This document shows, in pieces, positions 36,101 through 43,114 of a stretch of DNA of 44,223 nt; position 1 is the stretch's first letter; every line of letters begins with the position of its first letter. The notes below the pieces were generated by a model that was given only the letters and a program-made list of their open reading frames with translations, searched no databases and had not been told where the DNA came from. The position numbers and the translations under genes are program-made. Origin of the DNA: an uncultured Lachnospiraceae bacterium. Lineage in GTDB: Bacteria; Bacillota; Clostridia; Lachnospirales; Lachnospiraceae. The DNA lies in the NCBI GenBank assembly GCA_949840465.1, contig CATKXE010000021.1, positions 1 to 44,223 on the forward strand, in the 5' to 3' direction.

Positions 36101-36328
36101 CTGGGAAATTACCGGATATTAAGAAGGCTGGGGGGATATGTTGAGGATTCGGCAATGGATAGAGTAAGATCGGAAGTCCATGCCCAGGTCATGCGCTGGG
36201 AAAAAGAAGAGCCGGATTTGATCCTGCAGGAATACCATTCGCCGGGATTTATGAACGGGCTGGCGGGGATTGGGTATTACCTGCTGAAAGAGATGGATGA
36301 GGATTTGCCGGATATATTAAGATTGTAA
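33155..36328 (+). CDS. lanM: Class II lanthionine synthetase LanM
   Basis: A 1057-residue bifunctional enzyme. The N-terminal dehydratase domain phosphorylates and eliminates Ser/Thr; its kinase-like residues are all present: Asp243 and His245 in GDVHNHGR, Lys in VIYKPHS, Asp341/His343/Asn346 in GDLHYENM, Asp in VLIDLETL. The C-terminal LanC-like cyclase has GMAHGNAG near 850 and the zinc ligands Cys917 (WCHGAGG), Cys979 and His980 (ICHGTLGN). Length is normal for LanM. GAGGGGA lies 7 bases before the ATG. It should modify the 50-residue peptide encoded just upstream. No LanT, LanFEG or LanP gene is next to it. Confidence 0.95.
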   Translation: MTDQKGSYLKERKYLTDRYGKNGGKPTGKYQYWEQILGKENVARLASENESIRFHLEGIPYVLGVQDRVWMKGQSRDTGSKASSPSDFLNREKPVFAPYYENFLQEGLAQFQRKKGKGAIPLSAGVEQDFLRYVLDILQKISVRTLILEMRRLKAEGRLAGSGEKEEYEDFLSRYLGSASYLREVYDRYPVLLRMMKEQLGQSVDYFCEIIGHLETDRREIETRILGGNPVSELSSIRLMHGDVHNHGRSVASVYVNGATEVIYKPHSLAHELLFQNLQKRIGEGISLWDRSMSPKIVSRPEYGWEEKICAQECTDQPEIQRFYERAGMQLFLAYLLGTGDLHYENMIARGEYPVLIDLETLIRLRAKGVPRDAFSDSVLGSGILPVYLPDDQRTGTDVGALRGEGKKKSRMLVPVILDAYTSKMRIEYRHGVMGHAQNRVRCQGQPVEAENYTKELVSGFKKAYQFVKDSPEMQNYILGQAENCQSRQLLSDTMKYAALLNSSFHPDLLGDGGDRDLFVHSVGLIGKSREQQIVECEAQAMLRGDIPSFYNKGKHLMCGGEICISDYFADTPKQAVQKRLARLGRRDEGFQEKLIGLSLTIAGKQGKNRVDSGWERTDYQRCAIGRKGLNAALFSACEKTAQLILENVYEDEDGNLQILSIDLAGQSRSKIRNVGRYFYEGISGIALFLYALEKQRTDMYDTKQEHGKRDRFGQKVLRRLLGQLKEYTENLVISEEAAAKRTGLFDGEFSIVFTYLLLYEIGREEEYLELARLHTGKILPLLLKDGSFDLLGGNAGGVLGLLKLYDITGEGVYLAAAQKAGDLLYSRAERMEHGIGWRGAEAGKTPLCGMAHGNAGILAAFARLYQKTGERKFCDACIQCLDYEDSMYEEQFHDWKDLREEAASHGQKGSQEMAWCHGAGGIALSRGLAIEALFEKTAAEAGTGIKEATRLQKRLERDIERSVPGLAKHFLREGMCICHGTLGNYRILRRLGGYVEDSAMDRVRSEVHAQVMRWEKEEPDLILQEYHSPGFMNGLAGIGYYLLKEMDEDLPDILRL

Positions 36329-36343
36329 CAGGGCAGAAGACAG

Positions 36344-36377
36344 AGCTGTTGGAAAAAGGATTTTCTGACAGCTTTTA
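36344..36377 (+). terminator. Terminator of the lanthipeptide-type operon
   Basis: AGCTGTTGGAAAA pairs with TTTTCTGACAGCT (13 bp with wobbles) around an AGGA loop, followed by a short T-rich tail. It starts 16 bases after the lanM stop and marks the operon end. Confidence 0.8.
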
Positions 36378-36383
36378 TTACGC

Positions 36384-36412
36384 TTTACATTACAGGAAAA
36401 TCCCGTTATAAT
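36384..36412 (+). promoter_or_regulatory. Promoter for the hydrolase-acyltransferase genes
   Basis: TTTACA (36384-36389) and TATAAT (36407-36412) have a 17-base spacer, directly after the lanM terminator. The downstream genes therefore appear independent of the lanthipeptide operon. Confidence 0.78.
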
Positions 36413-36499
36413 TAGGAAAGAATATGAACGGAAGTACGTGCAGGGCATCACGGCCTGCGGCAGTGTTTTAACGTGGTTTCAGAATGGAGAGGTAGAAGG

Positions 36500-37504
36500 G
36501 TGATTAATCATACGGCAAAAAAGATATTGAAGGCGCTGTCATTTGACGGGATCGAGGTGGAGGCGTCCCGGCATCTGGCGGACTTAAAAAAGCTGGATCC
36601 CATGAAGATATTTTACAGGAAGATAGACCAGAAGATTTATAATAAAGAATATGAGGTTCCGGTGCGCATTTTTTTCCCAAATGAAAGTTCTTACGAAAAG
36701 AACCAGACGACAGGGTTCGGGAAGGTGCTGCTGTTCCTGCACGGGGGCGGCTGGGTGACGGAGAGTATTGATAACTACGAGCGGATCTGCGCGCGCCTGG
36801 CCAATGCCACAAACCAATTTGTGGTGGCGGTGGAGTACCGTCTGGCGCCGGAGTATAAATTCCCGGCGGGCTTAGAGGACTGCTATGCGGCTGCGAAAGC
36901 TATTTTTTCCCGGCAATTCCTTTTGAATGTAGCTCCCGAGGATATCACGCTGATCGGGGACAGCGCGGGGGGCAACCTGGCGGCCGCGTTGTCGCTTTTG
37001 GCCAGGGACAGGGGAGAATTCCTTCCCCGGCGGCAGATCCTGATCTATCCGGCCACTTACAATGACTATTCGGAAAATTCCCCTTTTGCTTCCGTGAAGG
37101 AGAACGGGACGGATTATCTCCTGACTGCGGGGAAGATGAAGGATTATCTGGACTTGTATGCGGGAAGTGATGCGGACAGGCAAAACCCGTATTTTGCGCC
37201 GTATCTGGCGGAGGATCTGCGCAATCAGCCGGATACCCTGATCCTTACGGCAGAGTACGACCCTTTACGGGACGAGGGGGAGGCGTATGGGAAGCGCCTT
37301 CAAGAGGCTGGGAACCAGGTGCAGGTGAAGCGGATCGAAGGCGCGCTGCACGGTTTTTTTGCACTGGGGATCAAGCACCTTCATGTGCAGGAGAGCTTTC
37401 GCTGCATCAACGAATTTTTAAGGGGGGATGGCAGTGAAGCAGAAGTGGGTACACTGGCGGCGTCTGGACAACGCGGCAAAGCTGTTCTCGGCGGCCAGCA
37501 CTAA
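36500..37504 (+). CDS. Alpha/beta hydrolase, hormone-sensitive lipase type
   Basis: A 334-residue esterase-like protein. It has the oxyanion motif FLHGGGW, the nucleophile elbow GDSAGGN with Ser155, Asp254 in AEYDPLRDEG and His284 in ALHGFF, a full catalytic triad. No signal peptide is seen. The GTG at 36500 with GGAGAGG upstream is the likely start; an in-frame GTG at 36473 is possible. The last ~25 residues after INEFLRG continue into the next gene in another frame and look non-conserved. Its natural ester substrate is unknown; it may act with the overlapping acyltransferase-like protein on a lipid. Confidence 0.86.
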   Translation: MINHTAKKILKALSFDGIEVEASRHLADLKKLDPMKIFYRKIDQKIYNKEYEVPVRIFFPNESSYEKNQTTGFGKVLLFLHGGGWVTESIDNYERICARLANATNQFVVAVEYRLAPEYKFPAGLEDCYAAAKAIFSRQFLLNVAPEDITLIGDSAGGNLAAALSLLARDRGEFLPRRQILIYPATYNDYSENSPFASVKENGTDYLLTAGKMKDYLDLYAGSDADRQNPYFAPYLAEDLRNQPDTLILTAEYDPLRDEGEAYGKRLQEAGNQVQVKRIEGALHGFFALGIKHLHVQESFRCINEFLRGDGSEAEVGTLAASGQRGKAVLGGQH

Positions 37505-39251
37505 GCAGAATACGCGGGTGTTTCGATTTTACTGCGAACTCAAGGAGGAGATCCGGCCGGAGATTTTGCAGCAGGCGCTGGAACGCGCTCTGGAGACTTA
37601 CCCGCTGTTTTTGTCAATACTCCGTAAAGGGGTGTTCTGGCATTATCTGGAAAAGAGCAGTCTTCGCCCGGTTGTGAAGGAGGAATACAGGGAACCCTGC
37701 AGCCGGCTCTATATCAGGGATAAAAAGTCGCTTTTGTTTGAGGTGACGTATTATAAAAAGCGGATTAACTTTGAAGTATTCCATGTTCTCACGGACGGCA
37801 CCGGGGCGACCGCATTTCTGAGGGAACTGGTGAAGAACTATCTGTATCTGGCACACGCCGGGGAAGGGCTTGAGGATATTGCCCTTCATCCGGAGGATAT
37901 GACCGTTCAGGATCAGGAGAATGACAGCTTTGTCAAATATTATTCCAAAGAAGCCAGGATCTCGAAGAAACGCAGGGATTCCGCCTGCCAGTTGAAAAAA
38001 CTCCGCAAGGAAAACGGGCGGCTTCGGATCAATGAGCGCGTCCTGTCCGTGAAAGAAGTGCTGGAACACTCGCGCAGGCAGGGAGTATCCATGACTGTGT
38101 TTCTGACGGCAGCGCTTCTGTGCGCTATCCATGAGGAGATGACCCGCCAGCAGGAAAAGGATCCGGTGGTGCTTATGGTTCCGGTGAACCTGCGGAAGTT
38201 TTTTCCGTCTGATTCCATGCTGAATTTTTTCGGCTGGATTGAGCCGGGATATGATTTTTTAAGGCGGGACGGCTCTTTTGAGGATGTATTGGAACAGGTA
38301 AAGCAGTTCTTTAAGCAGGAATTGACAAAGGAAAAGATGGAGAACCACATGAGCGAACTGCTGGCGCTGGAGATGAATCCTGTGCTGCGTCTGGCTCCGC
38401 TGGAGCTGAAAAATTTGTGTATTCAGGCGGGGGCGAAAATCGCGGAGAAGAATGTAACGGCCGTTTTCTCCAATATGAGCGCGGTGCATATGCCGGAGGA
38501 GTATGCACGTTTTATTGACCGTTTCGGCATTTATACAAGCACACCGAAGATGGAGCTGTGCATATGTTCCTTTGGGGACAAGCTGTCGCTGGGATTTACC
38601 TCACGGTTCGACACGGAGAATATCCAGCGTAATTTTTACCGGATTTTACGGGAACAGGGAATCCATTCCCAGCCGGTGGAGCCGGATTTCCCGGAGCCGG
38701 ACGTTCCGGGTGAACTGGAAATGAAAGTGTATAAGGGATTCTGCCTTTTGTGCCTGGCTGCGGTGATACTGATGTTCGCCCTGCATTTTAACCACCGGCC
38801 GGACGTACCGTGGACATTGTTCTCCGCGGGAGGCATTGCCAGTATGTGGCTGGCATCGACGATTGGATTTTTTAAGCGGCATAATCTTTTGAAGAACACC
38901 ATGTGGCAGCTGATACTGGTGACTGTGGGGTGCATCGTTTGGGATGTGCTGACAGGCTGGCATGGGTGGTCGGTGGATTATGTCCTGCCCATATTAAGCG
39001 CCGGCGTGCTGTGTTCCATGATGATCATATCCTATATGCAGAAATATACGGTGCGGGACTATATGATCTATTTTGTAATGGCAGCGGGCTACGGCGCCCT
39101 TCTTCCGCTGATCATGGTCGCGGCGGGGACGGTGACTTTGAAGCTGCCGAGCCTTCTCGGGGCGGGCTTCTGCGTTCTGTTCCTTGTGGGGCTTATACTG
39201 TTTAAATGGAAAGAATTCAAGGAAGAGATGGGAAAGAATTTTCATATATAA
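37434..39251 (+). CDS. Condensation/acyltransferase-like protein with a C-terminal membrane domain
   Basis: A 605-residue protein. Residues 1-~430 resemble the chloramphenicol-acetyltransferase/condensation fold, with an HxxxDG-type motif in FHVLTDGTGATAF near residue 115-125 and an LDNAAKLF start seen in related clostridial proteins. The C-terminal ~180 residues carry about six hydrophobic segments. An acyl transfer to a lipid or sugar at the membrane is plausible but unproven. I chose GTG 37434 because AGGGGGG at 37421-37427 is correctly spaced from it, whereas ATG 37428 touches the ribosome site. It overlaps the hydrolase gene by 71 bases in another frame. Confidence 0.75.
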   Translation: MKQKWVHWRRLDNAAKLFSAASTKQNTRVFRFYCELKEEIRPEILQQALERALETYPLFLSILRKGVFWHYLEKSSLRPVVKEEYREPCSRLYIRDKKSLLFEVTYYKKRINFEVFHVLTDGTGATAFLRELVKNYLYLAHAGEGLEDIALHPEDMTVQDQENDSFVKYYSKEARISKKRRDSACQLKKLRKENGRLRINERVLSVKEVLEHSRRQGVSMTVFLTAALLCAIHEEMTRQQEKDPVVLMVPVNLRKFFPSDSMLNFFGWIEPGYDFLRRDGSFEDVLEQVKQFFKQELTKEKMENHMSELLALEMNPVLRLAPLELKNLCIQAGAKIAEKNVTAVFSNMSAVHMPEEYARFIDRFGIYTSTPKMELCICSFGDKLSLGFTSRFDTENIQRNFYRILREQGIHSQPVEPDFPEPDVPGELEMKVYKGFCLLCLAAVILMFALHFNHRPDVPWTLFSAGGIASMWLASTIGFFKRHNLLKNTMWQLILVTVGCIVWDVLTGWHGWSVDYVLPILSAGVLCSMMIISYMQKYTVRDYMIYFVMAAGYGALLPLIMVAAGTVTLKLPSLLGAGFCVLFLVGLILFKWKEFKEEMGKNFHI

Positions 39252-39271
39252 TGACGAAGGAGGAAACAAAT

Positions 39272-40198
39272 ATGATCAATAAGCTGGTGGAAAAGATTCA
39301 AAGGACAGAGGCTCCGATCGTGGTTGGATTGGATCCGATGCTGACCTATATTCCGGAACACATCAGGGAAAAGGCATTTGCAGAATACGGGGAGACACTG
39401 GAGGGCGCTGCGGAAGCGGTCTGGCAGTTTAATAAACAAATCGTAGACTATGTGTATGACCTGATTCCGGCCGTGAAGCCGCAGATTGCAATGTATGAGC
39501 AGTTCGGCGTCCCGGGGATCGCCGCGTTTAAAAAGACGGTGGATTACTGTAAATCTAAGGATCTGGTTGTGATCGGAGACGTCAAGCGCGGGGATATCGG
39601 TTCCACATCCGCGGCTTATGCGATCGGGCATCTGGGGAAAGTACAGGTGGGAAGCAGGGAGCATGTTCCCTTTGACGAGGATTTTGTAACAGTGAATCCA
39701 TATCTTGGCTCGGACGGGGTGAATCCGTTTGTCAAAGTCTGCCAGGAGGAAAAGAAAGGAATCTTTGTCCTGGTGAAGACCTCGAACCCGTCCAGCGGGG
39801 AATTTCAGGATCGTCTTCTTGGGGAACGTCCATTGTATGAGTATGTAGGGGAAAAGGTTGCCGAATGGGGCAGACAGTGCATGGGAGAGGACTACAGCTA
39901 TGTAGGCGCCGTCGTAGGGGCGACCTATCCCGAGGTGGGGAAAATCATGCGCAGGATTATGCCCAAAGCCTATATTCTGGTACCGGGCTATGGCGCGCAG
40001 GGCGGCCAGGGCAGTGATCTGGTGCATTTCTTCAATGAGGACGGACTGGGGGCAATCGTAAATTCTTCCCGGGGAATCATTGCAGCTTATAAGCAGAGCG
40101 CTTATGCCCGGTTTGGGGCGGAGCATTTTGCAGAGGCATCCCGCGCGGCGGTGGAAGCGATGCGGGAGGACATCAAAAGTGCATTGAGGCAGAAGTGA
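39272..40198 (+). CDS. pyrF: Orotidine-5'-phosphate decarboxylase, long form
   Basis: A 308-residue enzyme converting OMP to UMP, the last step of de novo pyrimidine synthesis. It belongs to the longer subfamily: VGLDPMLTYIPEHI near the start, the catalytic VIGDVKRGDIGSTS segment (Lys and two Asp), FVTVNPYLGSDGV, VLVKTSNPSS and VPGYGAQGG. AAGGAGG lies 8 bases before the ATG at 39272; the open frame upstream runs inside the preceding gene. It starts 20 bases after that gene and is followed by pyrK and pyrD. Confidence 0.95.
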   Translation: MINKLVEKIQRTEAPIVVGLDPMLTYIPEHIREKAFAEYGETLEGAAEAVWQFNKQIVDYVYDLIPAVKPQIAMYEQFGVPGIAAFKKTVDYCKSKDLVVIGDVKRGDIGSTSAAYAIGHLGKVQVGSREHVPFDEDFVTVNPYLGSDGVNPFVKVCQEEKKGIFVLVKTSNPSSGEFQDRLLGERPLYEYVGEKVAEWGRQCMGEDYSYVGAVVGATYPEVGKIMRRIMPKAYILVPGYGAQGGQGSDLVHFFNEDGLGAIVNSSRGIIAAYKQSAYARFGAEHFAEASRAAVEAMREDIKSALRQK

Positions 40199-40233
40199 AA
40201 GAGCTGTATGCAAAGGGCAAAAGGAGAGTAAAA

Positions 40234-41016
40234 ATGTCTTGTAAACGAAAGGAAAGCGCAGTTATCATATCGCAGGAACGCATAGGGCGGGATATCTACA
40301 GTATGTGGCTTCAGACAGAGGAGATCGGGAGCCTGGCAGTACCGGGGCAGTTCATATCCATGTATACGGGGGATGAAAGCAAGCTTCTTCCCAGACCCAT
40401 CAGCCTGTGCGAGATTAACAGAGAGAAAAGGCAGCTTCGGGTGGTGTACCGTGTGACAGGAAAAGGAACCGGGACAGAACACTTCTCCCGCCAGCAGCCG
40501 GGGGCTTTGCTCGGGATCCTTGGGCCTCTGGGAAATGGATTTCCTCTGGAAGCAGGCGCCGGAAAACGGGTATGCCTGATCGGGGGCGGCATCGGTGTTC
40601 CGCCCATGCTGGAGCTGGCAAAGCAGCTGGATGCAGAAAAACAGCTGGTGATGGGCTACCGGGACGAGTTGTTTCTGACCGAAGAGCTCCGGGCAAACGG
40701 GGAGCTTTATATTGCCACGGAGGATGGGAGTGCCGGCACGAAGGGAACCGTGATGGACGCCATTGGAGAAAATGAATTGGCGCCGGAGGTGATCTATGCC
40801 TGCGGGCCTGCGCCTATGCTGCGGGCAGTGAAGCAATATGCAGAGGATCAGAAAATTTTGTGCTATGTATCTATGGAAGAGCGGATGGCCTGTGGAATCG
40901 GAGCCTGCCTTGCCTGTGTATGCCAGTCAGAAGAAATCGACGGGCACAGTCAGGTACGGAATAAGCGTGTCTGTAAAGACGGACCGGTATTTTTGAGTAC
41001 GGAGGTGGAGATCTGA
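40234..41016 (+). CDS. pyrK: Dihydroorotate dehydrogenase electron transfer subunit PyrK
   Basis: A 260-residue FAD and [2Fe-2S] protein that lets PyrD use NAD+. The FAD-binding RPISLCEI segment and GTGTEHF precede a nucleotide motif (LIGGGIGVPPMLELA). The C-terminal cysteines in ERMACGIGACLACVC and the later Cys in RVCKDGP bind the iron-sulfur cluster. AAAGGAG precedes the ATG at 40234; an in-frame GTG at 40195 overlaps the pyrF end and is less likely. Its stop overlaps the pyrD start. Confidence 0.95.
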   Translation: MSCKRKESAVIISQERIGRDIYSMWLQTEEIGSLAVPGQFISMYTGDESKLLPRPISLCEINREKRQLRVVYRVTGKGTGTEHFSRQQPGALLGILGPLGNGFPLEAGAGKRVCLIGGGIGVPPMLELAKQLDAEKQLVMGYRDELFLTEELRANGELYIATEDGSAGTKGTVMDAIGENELAPEVIYACGPAPMLRAVKQYAEDQKILCYVSMEERMACGIGACLACVCQSEEIDGHSQVRNKRVCKDGPVFLSTEVEI

Positions 41017-42017
41017 TGAGCGCGGCGGCAGGAGATACAAAAGGAGCGAATGATATGCTGTCAAAATGTAAGGCAAATAGCGGCCGGGCGGCTGTGGATC
41101 AGGATGCCGCAGGCCTGGATACCCGGGTTAATCTGGCAGGGGTGGAACTGAAAAATCCTGTTATGACTGCATCAGGTACCTTTGGTTCCGGGGAAGAGTA
41201 CAGTGAGTTTGTTGATCTGAACTGTCTGGGAGCCGTGGTGACCAAGGGGGTTGCAAATGTCCCCTGGCCAGGCAATCCGGTACCCAGAATCGCAGAGACC
41301 TTCGGGGGGATGATGAACGCCATCGGCCTGCAGAATCCAGGAATTGAAGTGTTTTGTAAGAGAGATATTCCGTTTTTGAAACAATTCGGCACGAAGATCA
41401 TTGTAAATGTCTGCGGGAAAACAGCGGAAGATTATATTGAAGTTGTGGAGCGTCTGGCAGAGGAGCCGGTGGATCTGCTGGAAATCAATATTTCCTGCCC
41501 CAATGTGAAGGAAGGCGGGATTGCATTCGGCCAGAATCCACATTCCGCGGAACAGATTACAAGGGAAGTAAAAAAGTATGCAAAGCAGCCCGTCATTATG
41601 AAGCTGAGCCCCAATGTGACGGATATCGCAGAGATGGCGAAGGCTGTGGAGTCCGGCGGGGCGGACGTGGTTTCTCTTATCAATACGCTGACCGGAATGA
41701 AAATTGACATCCACCGCCAGGCATTTGCGGTGGCGAATAAAACAGGCGGCGTGTCAGGACCTGCCATCCGGCCGATCGCAGTGCGCATGGTCTATCAGGC
41801 GGCTCATGCGGTGGAGATTCCGATTATCGGGATGGGCGGGATCACCTGTGCGGAGGATGCATTGGAATTTATTTTGGCAGGAGCCAGCGCGGTTTCCATC
41901 GGAACAGCCAATTTTTACAATCCTATGGCGACCGTGGAGACTGTCCGGGGGATTGAGGAATATATGCGGCAGCACAAGGTACGGCATATCCAGGAACTGG
42001 TGGGGATCGTAACGTAA
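41016..42017 (+). CDS. pyrD: Dihydroorotate dehydrogenase B, catalytic subunit
   Basis: A 333-residue FMN enzyme oxidising dihydroorotate to orotate with PyrK. The core starts LDTRVNLAGVELKNPV and includes TASGTFGSG, MNAIGLQNPG, the catalytic Cys in NISCPNVKEGG, VSLINTL and IPIIGMGGI, class 1B marks. Translation from 41016 overlaps the pyrK stop (ATGA) and gives a ~28-residue extra N-terminus; an in-frame ATG at 41055 with AAAGGAG upstream is an equally good start and closer to usual length. Confidence 0.95.
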   Translation: MSAAAGDTKGANDMLSKCKANSGRAAVDQDAAGLDTRVNLAGVELKNPVMTASGTFGSGEEYSEFVDLNCLGAVVTKGVANVPWPGNPVPRIAETFGGMMNAIGLQNPGIEVFCKRDIPFLKQFGTKIIVNVCGKTAEDYIEVVERLAEEPVDLLEINISCPNVKEGGIAFGQNPHSAEQITREVKKYAKQPVIMKLSPNVTDIAEMAKAVESGGADVVSLINTLTGMKIDIHRQAFAVANKTGGVSGPAIRPIAVRMVYQAAHAVEIPIIGMGGITCAEDALEFILAGASAVSIGTANFYNPMATVETVRGIEEYMRQHKVRHIQELVGIVT

Positions 42018-42083
42018 GTTCCTGAAACGTCCCGATTTACGGGGCTATCCAAATTGGTTGTAAACATGAAGGGGGAAATAAAC

Positions 42084-43013
42084 ATGGTTTCCACAGTGGC
42101 ATTCTTTCTATTGGGGCTGGTTTTGATTTGTGTGGGGGGAGACCGTCTGGTGGATGCGGCTGTAGCGATCGCGAGGAAATTCAATATTCCACAGATCGTG
42201 GTAGGAGCCACGATCGTAAGCCTTGGCACCACGCTGCCGGAGATCCTTGTCTCGACGACAGCGGCGTTCAACGGTTCTGCGGCCATTGCCGCGGGCAATG
42301 CGATCGGCTCTGTCATCTGCAATACGGCGCTGATCGCCGGACTGAGCCAGGCCATCCGTCCGGTTCAAAAGGTGAGCACAGCCTCCCTTGCATGGAGGAG
42401 CGCATTCTTTTTTTTCATCATAGGCCTCATGGAAATCTACGGATGCATCCGGGGAGTGTATGACAGGCTACCGGGTGTTCTGCTGTTGACAGCGTTCGTA
42501 GTCTATGCGTGCCTGAATGTGAAGTTTTCTTCCGGTGAGGAGGAAGAGAGCGGGGGAGCAGAGAACGTTTCGGTTCTAAAGCAGTTTTTGATTCTTGCGG
42601 CTTGCGCGGCGCTGCTCTATGCAGGCGCCAATCTGCTGGTAGATAACGGGATTCTTATTGCTCAGGCTCTTGGGGTTCCGGAGCGGGTCATTGCCGTTAC
42701 ATTTATTGCCCTGGGAACCTCGCTGCCGGAGCTGGTGACTTCTCTGGCGTCTCTGATCAAAGGCTACGGAAATGTAGGGCTTGGAAATGTCATCGGCGCC
42801 AATATTCTGAATCTGCTTCTGGTGATCGGGATTCCGGCCGCAGTGGAAGGAATCCCTTTGGAACGCAAGACCGTGATGGTGGACATCCCTCTGGCAACCG
42901 CTGTGATGGCGGTTCTTCTGCTGCCGATCCTGTTCCGTAAAAAATCCTCGCGTGTACAGGGCGTCGTGCTGTTGGGGATCTATGTTGTGTATTGCATCGC
43001 GTCTTTCCGGTGA
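42084..43013 (+). CDS. Calcium/sodium antiporter of the CaCA family
   Basis: A 309-residue membrane protein made of two inverted halves of about five helices. Each half has the ion-binding alpha repeat: VVGATIVSLGTTLPEILVS (near 43-61) and VIAVTFIALGTSLPELVTS (near 214-232), with the acidic residue in PE. This is the YrbG-like K+-independent type by size; exact ions are inferred from family. AAGGGGGAA precedes the ATG at 42084; an ATG at 42066 is in frame but less well placed. It lies 66 bases after pyrD. Confidence 0.9.
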   Translation: MVSTVAFFLLGLVLICVGGDRLVDAAVAIARKFNIPQIVVGATIVSLGTTLPEILVSTTAAFNGSAAIAAGNAIGSVICNTALIAGLSQAIRPVQKVSTASLAWRSAFFFFIIGLMEIYGCIRGVYDRLPGVLLLTAFVVYACLNVKFSSGEEEESGGAENVSVLKQFLILAACAALLYAGANLLVDNGILIAQALGVPERVIAVTFIALGTSLPELVTSLASLIKGYGNVGLGNVIGANILNLLLVIGIPAAVEGIPLERKTVMVDIPLATAVMAVLLLPILFRKKSSRVQGVVLLGIYVVYCIASFR

Positions 43014-43114
43014 AACAGAAAGGGATTTAAATAGAGTTGGTTATACGAGTCCTTTTCTCAAAATTGATTATTTTGGGAGATATTATGGCATTTTGAAAAA
43101 GGGAGTGGCAATTT

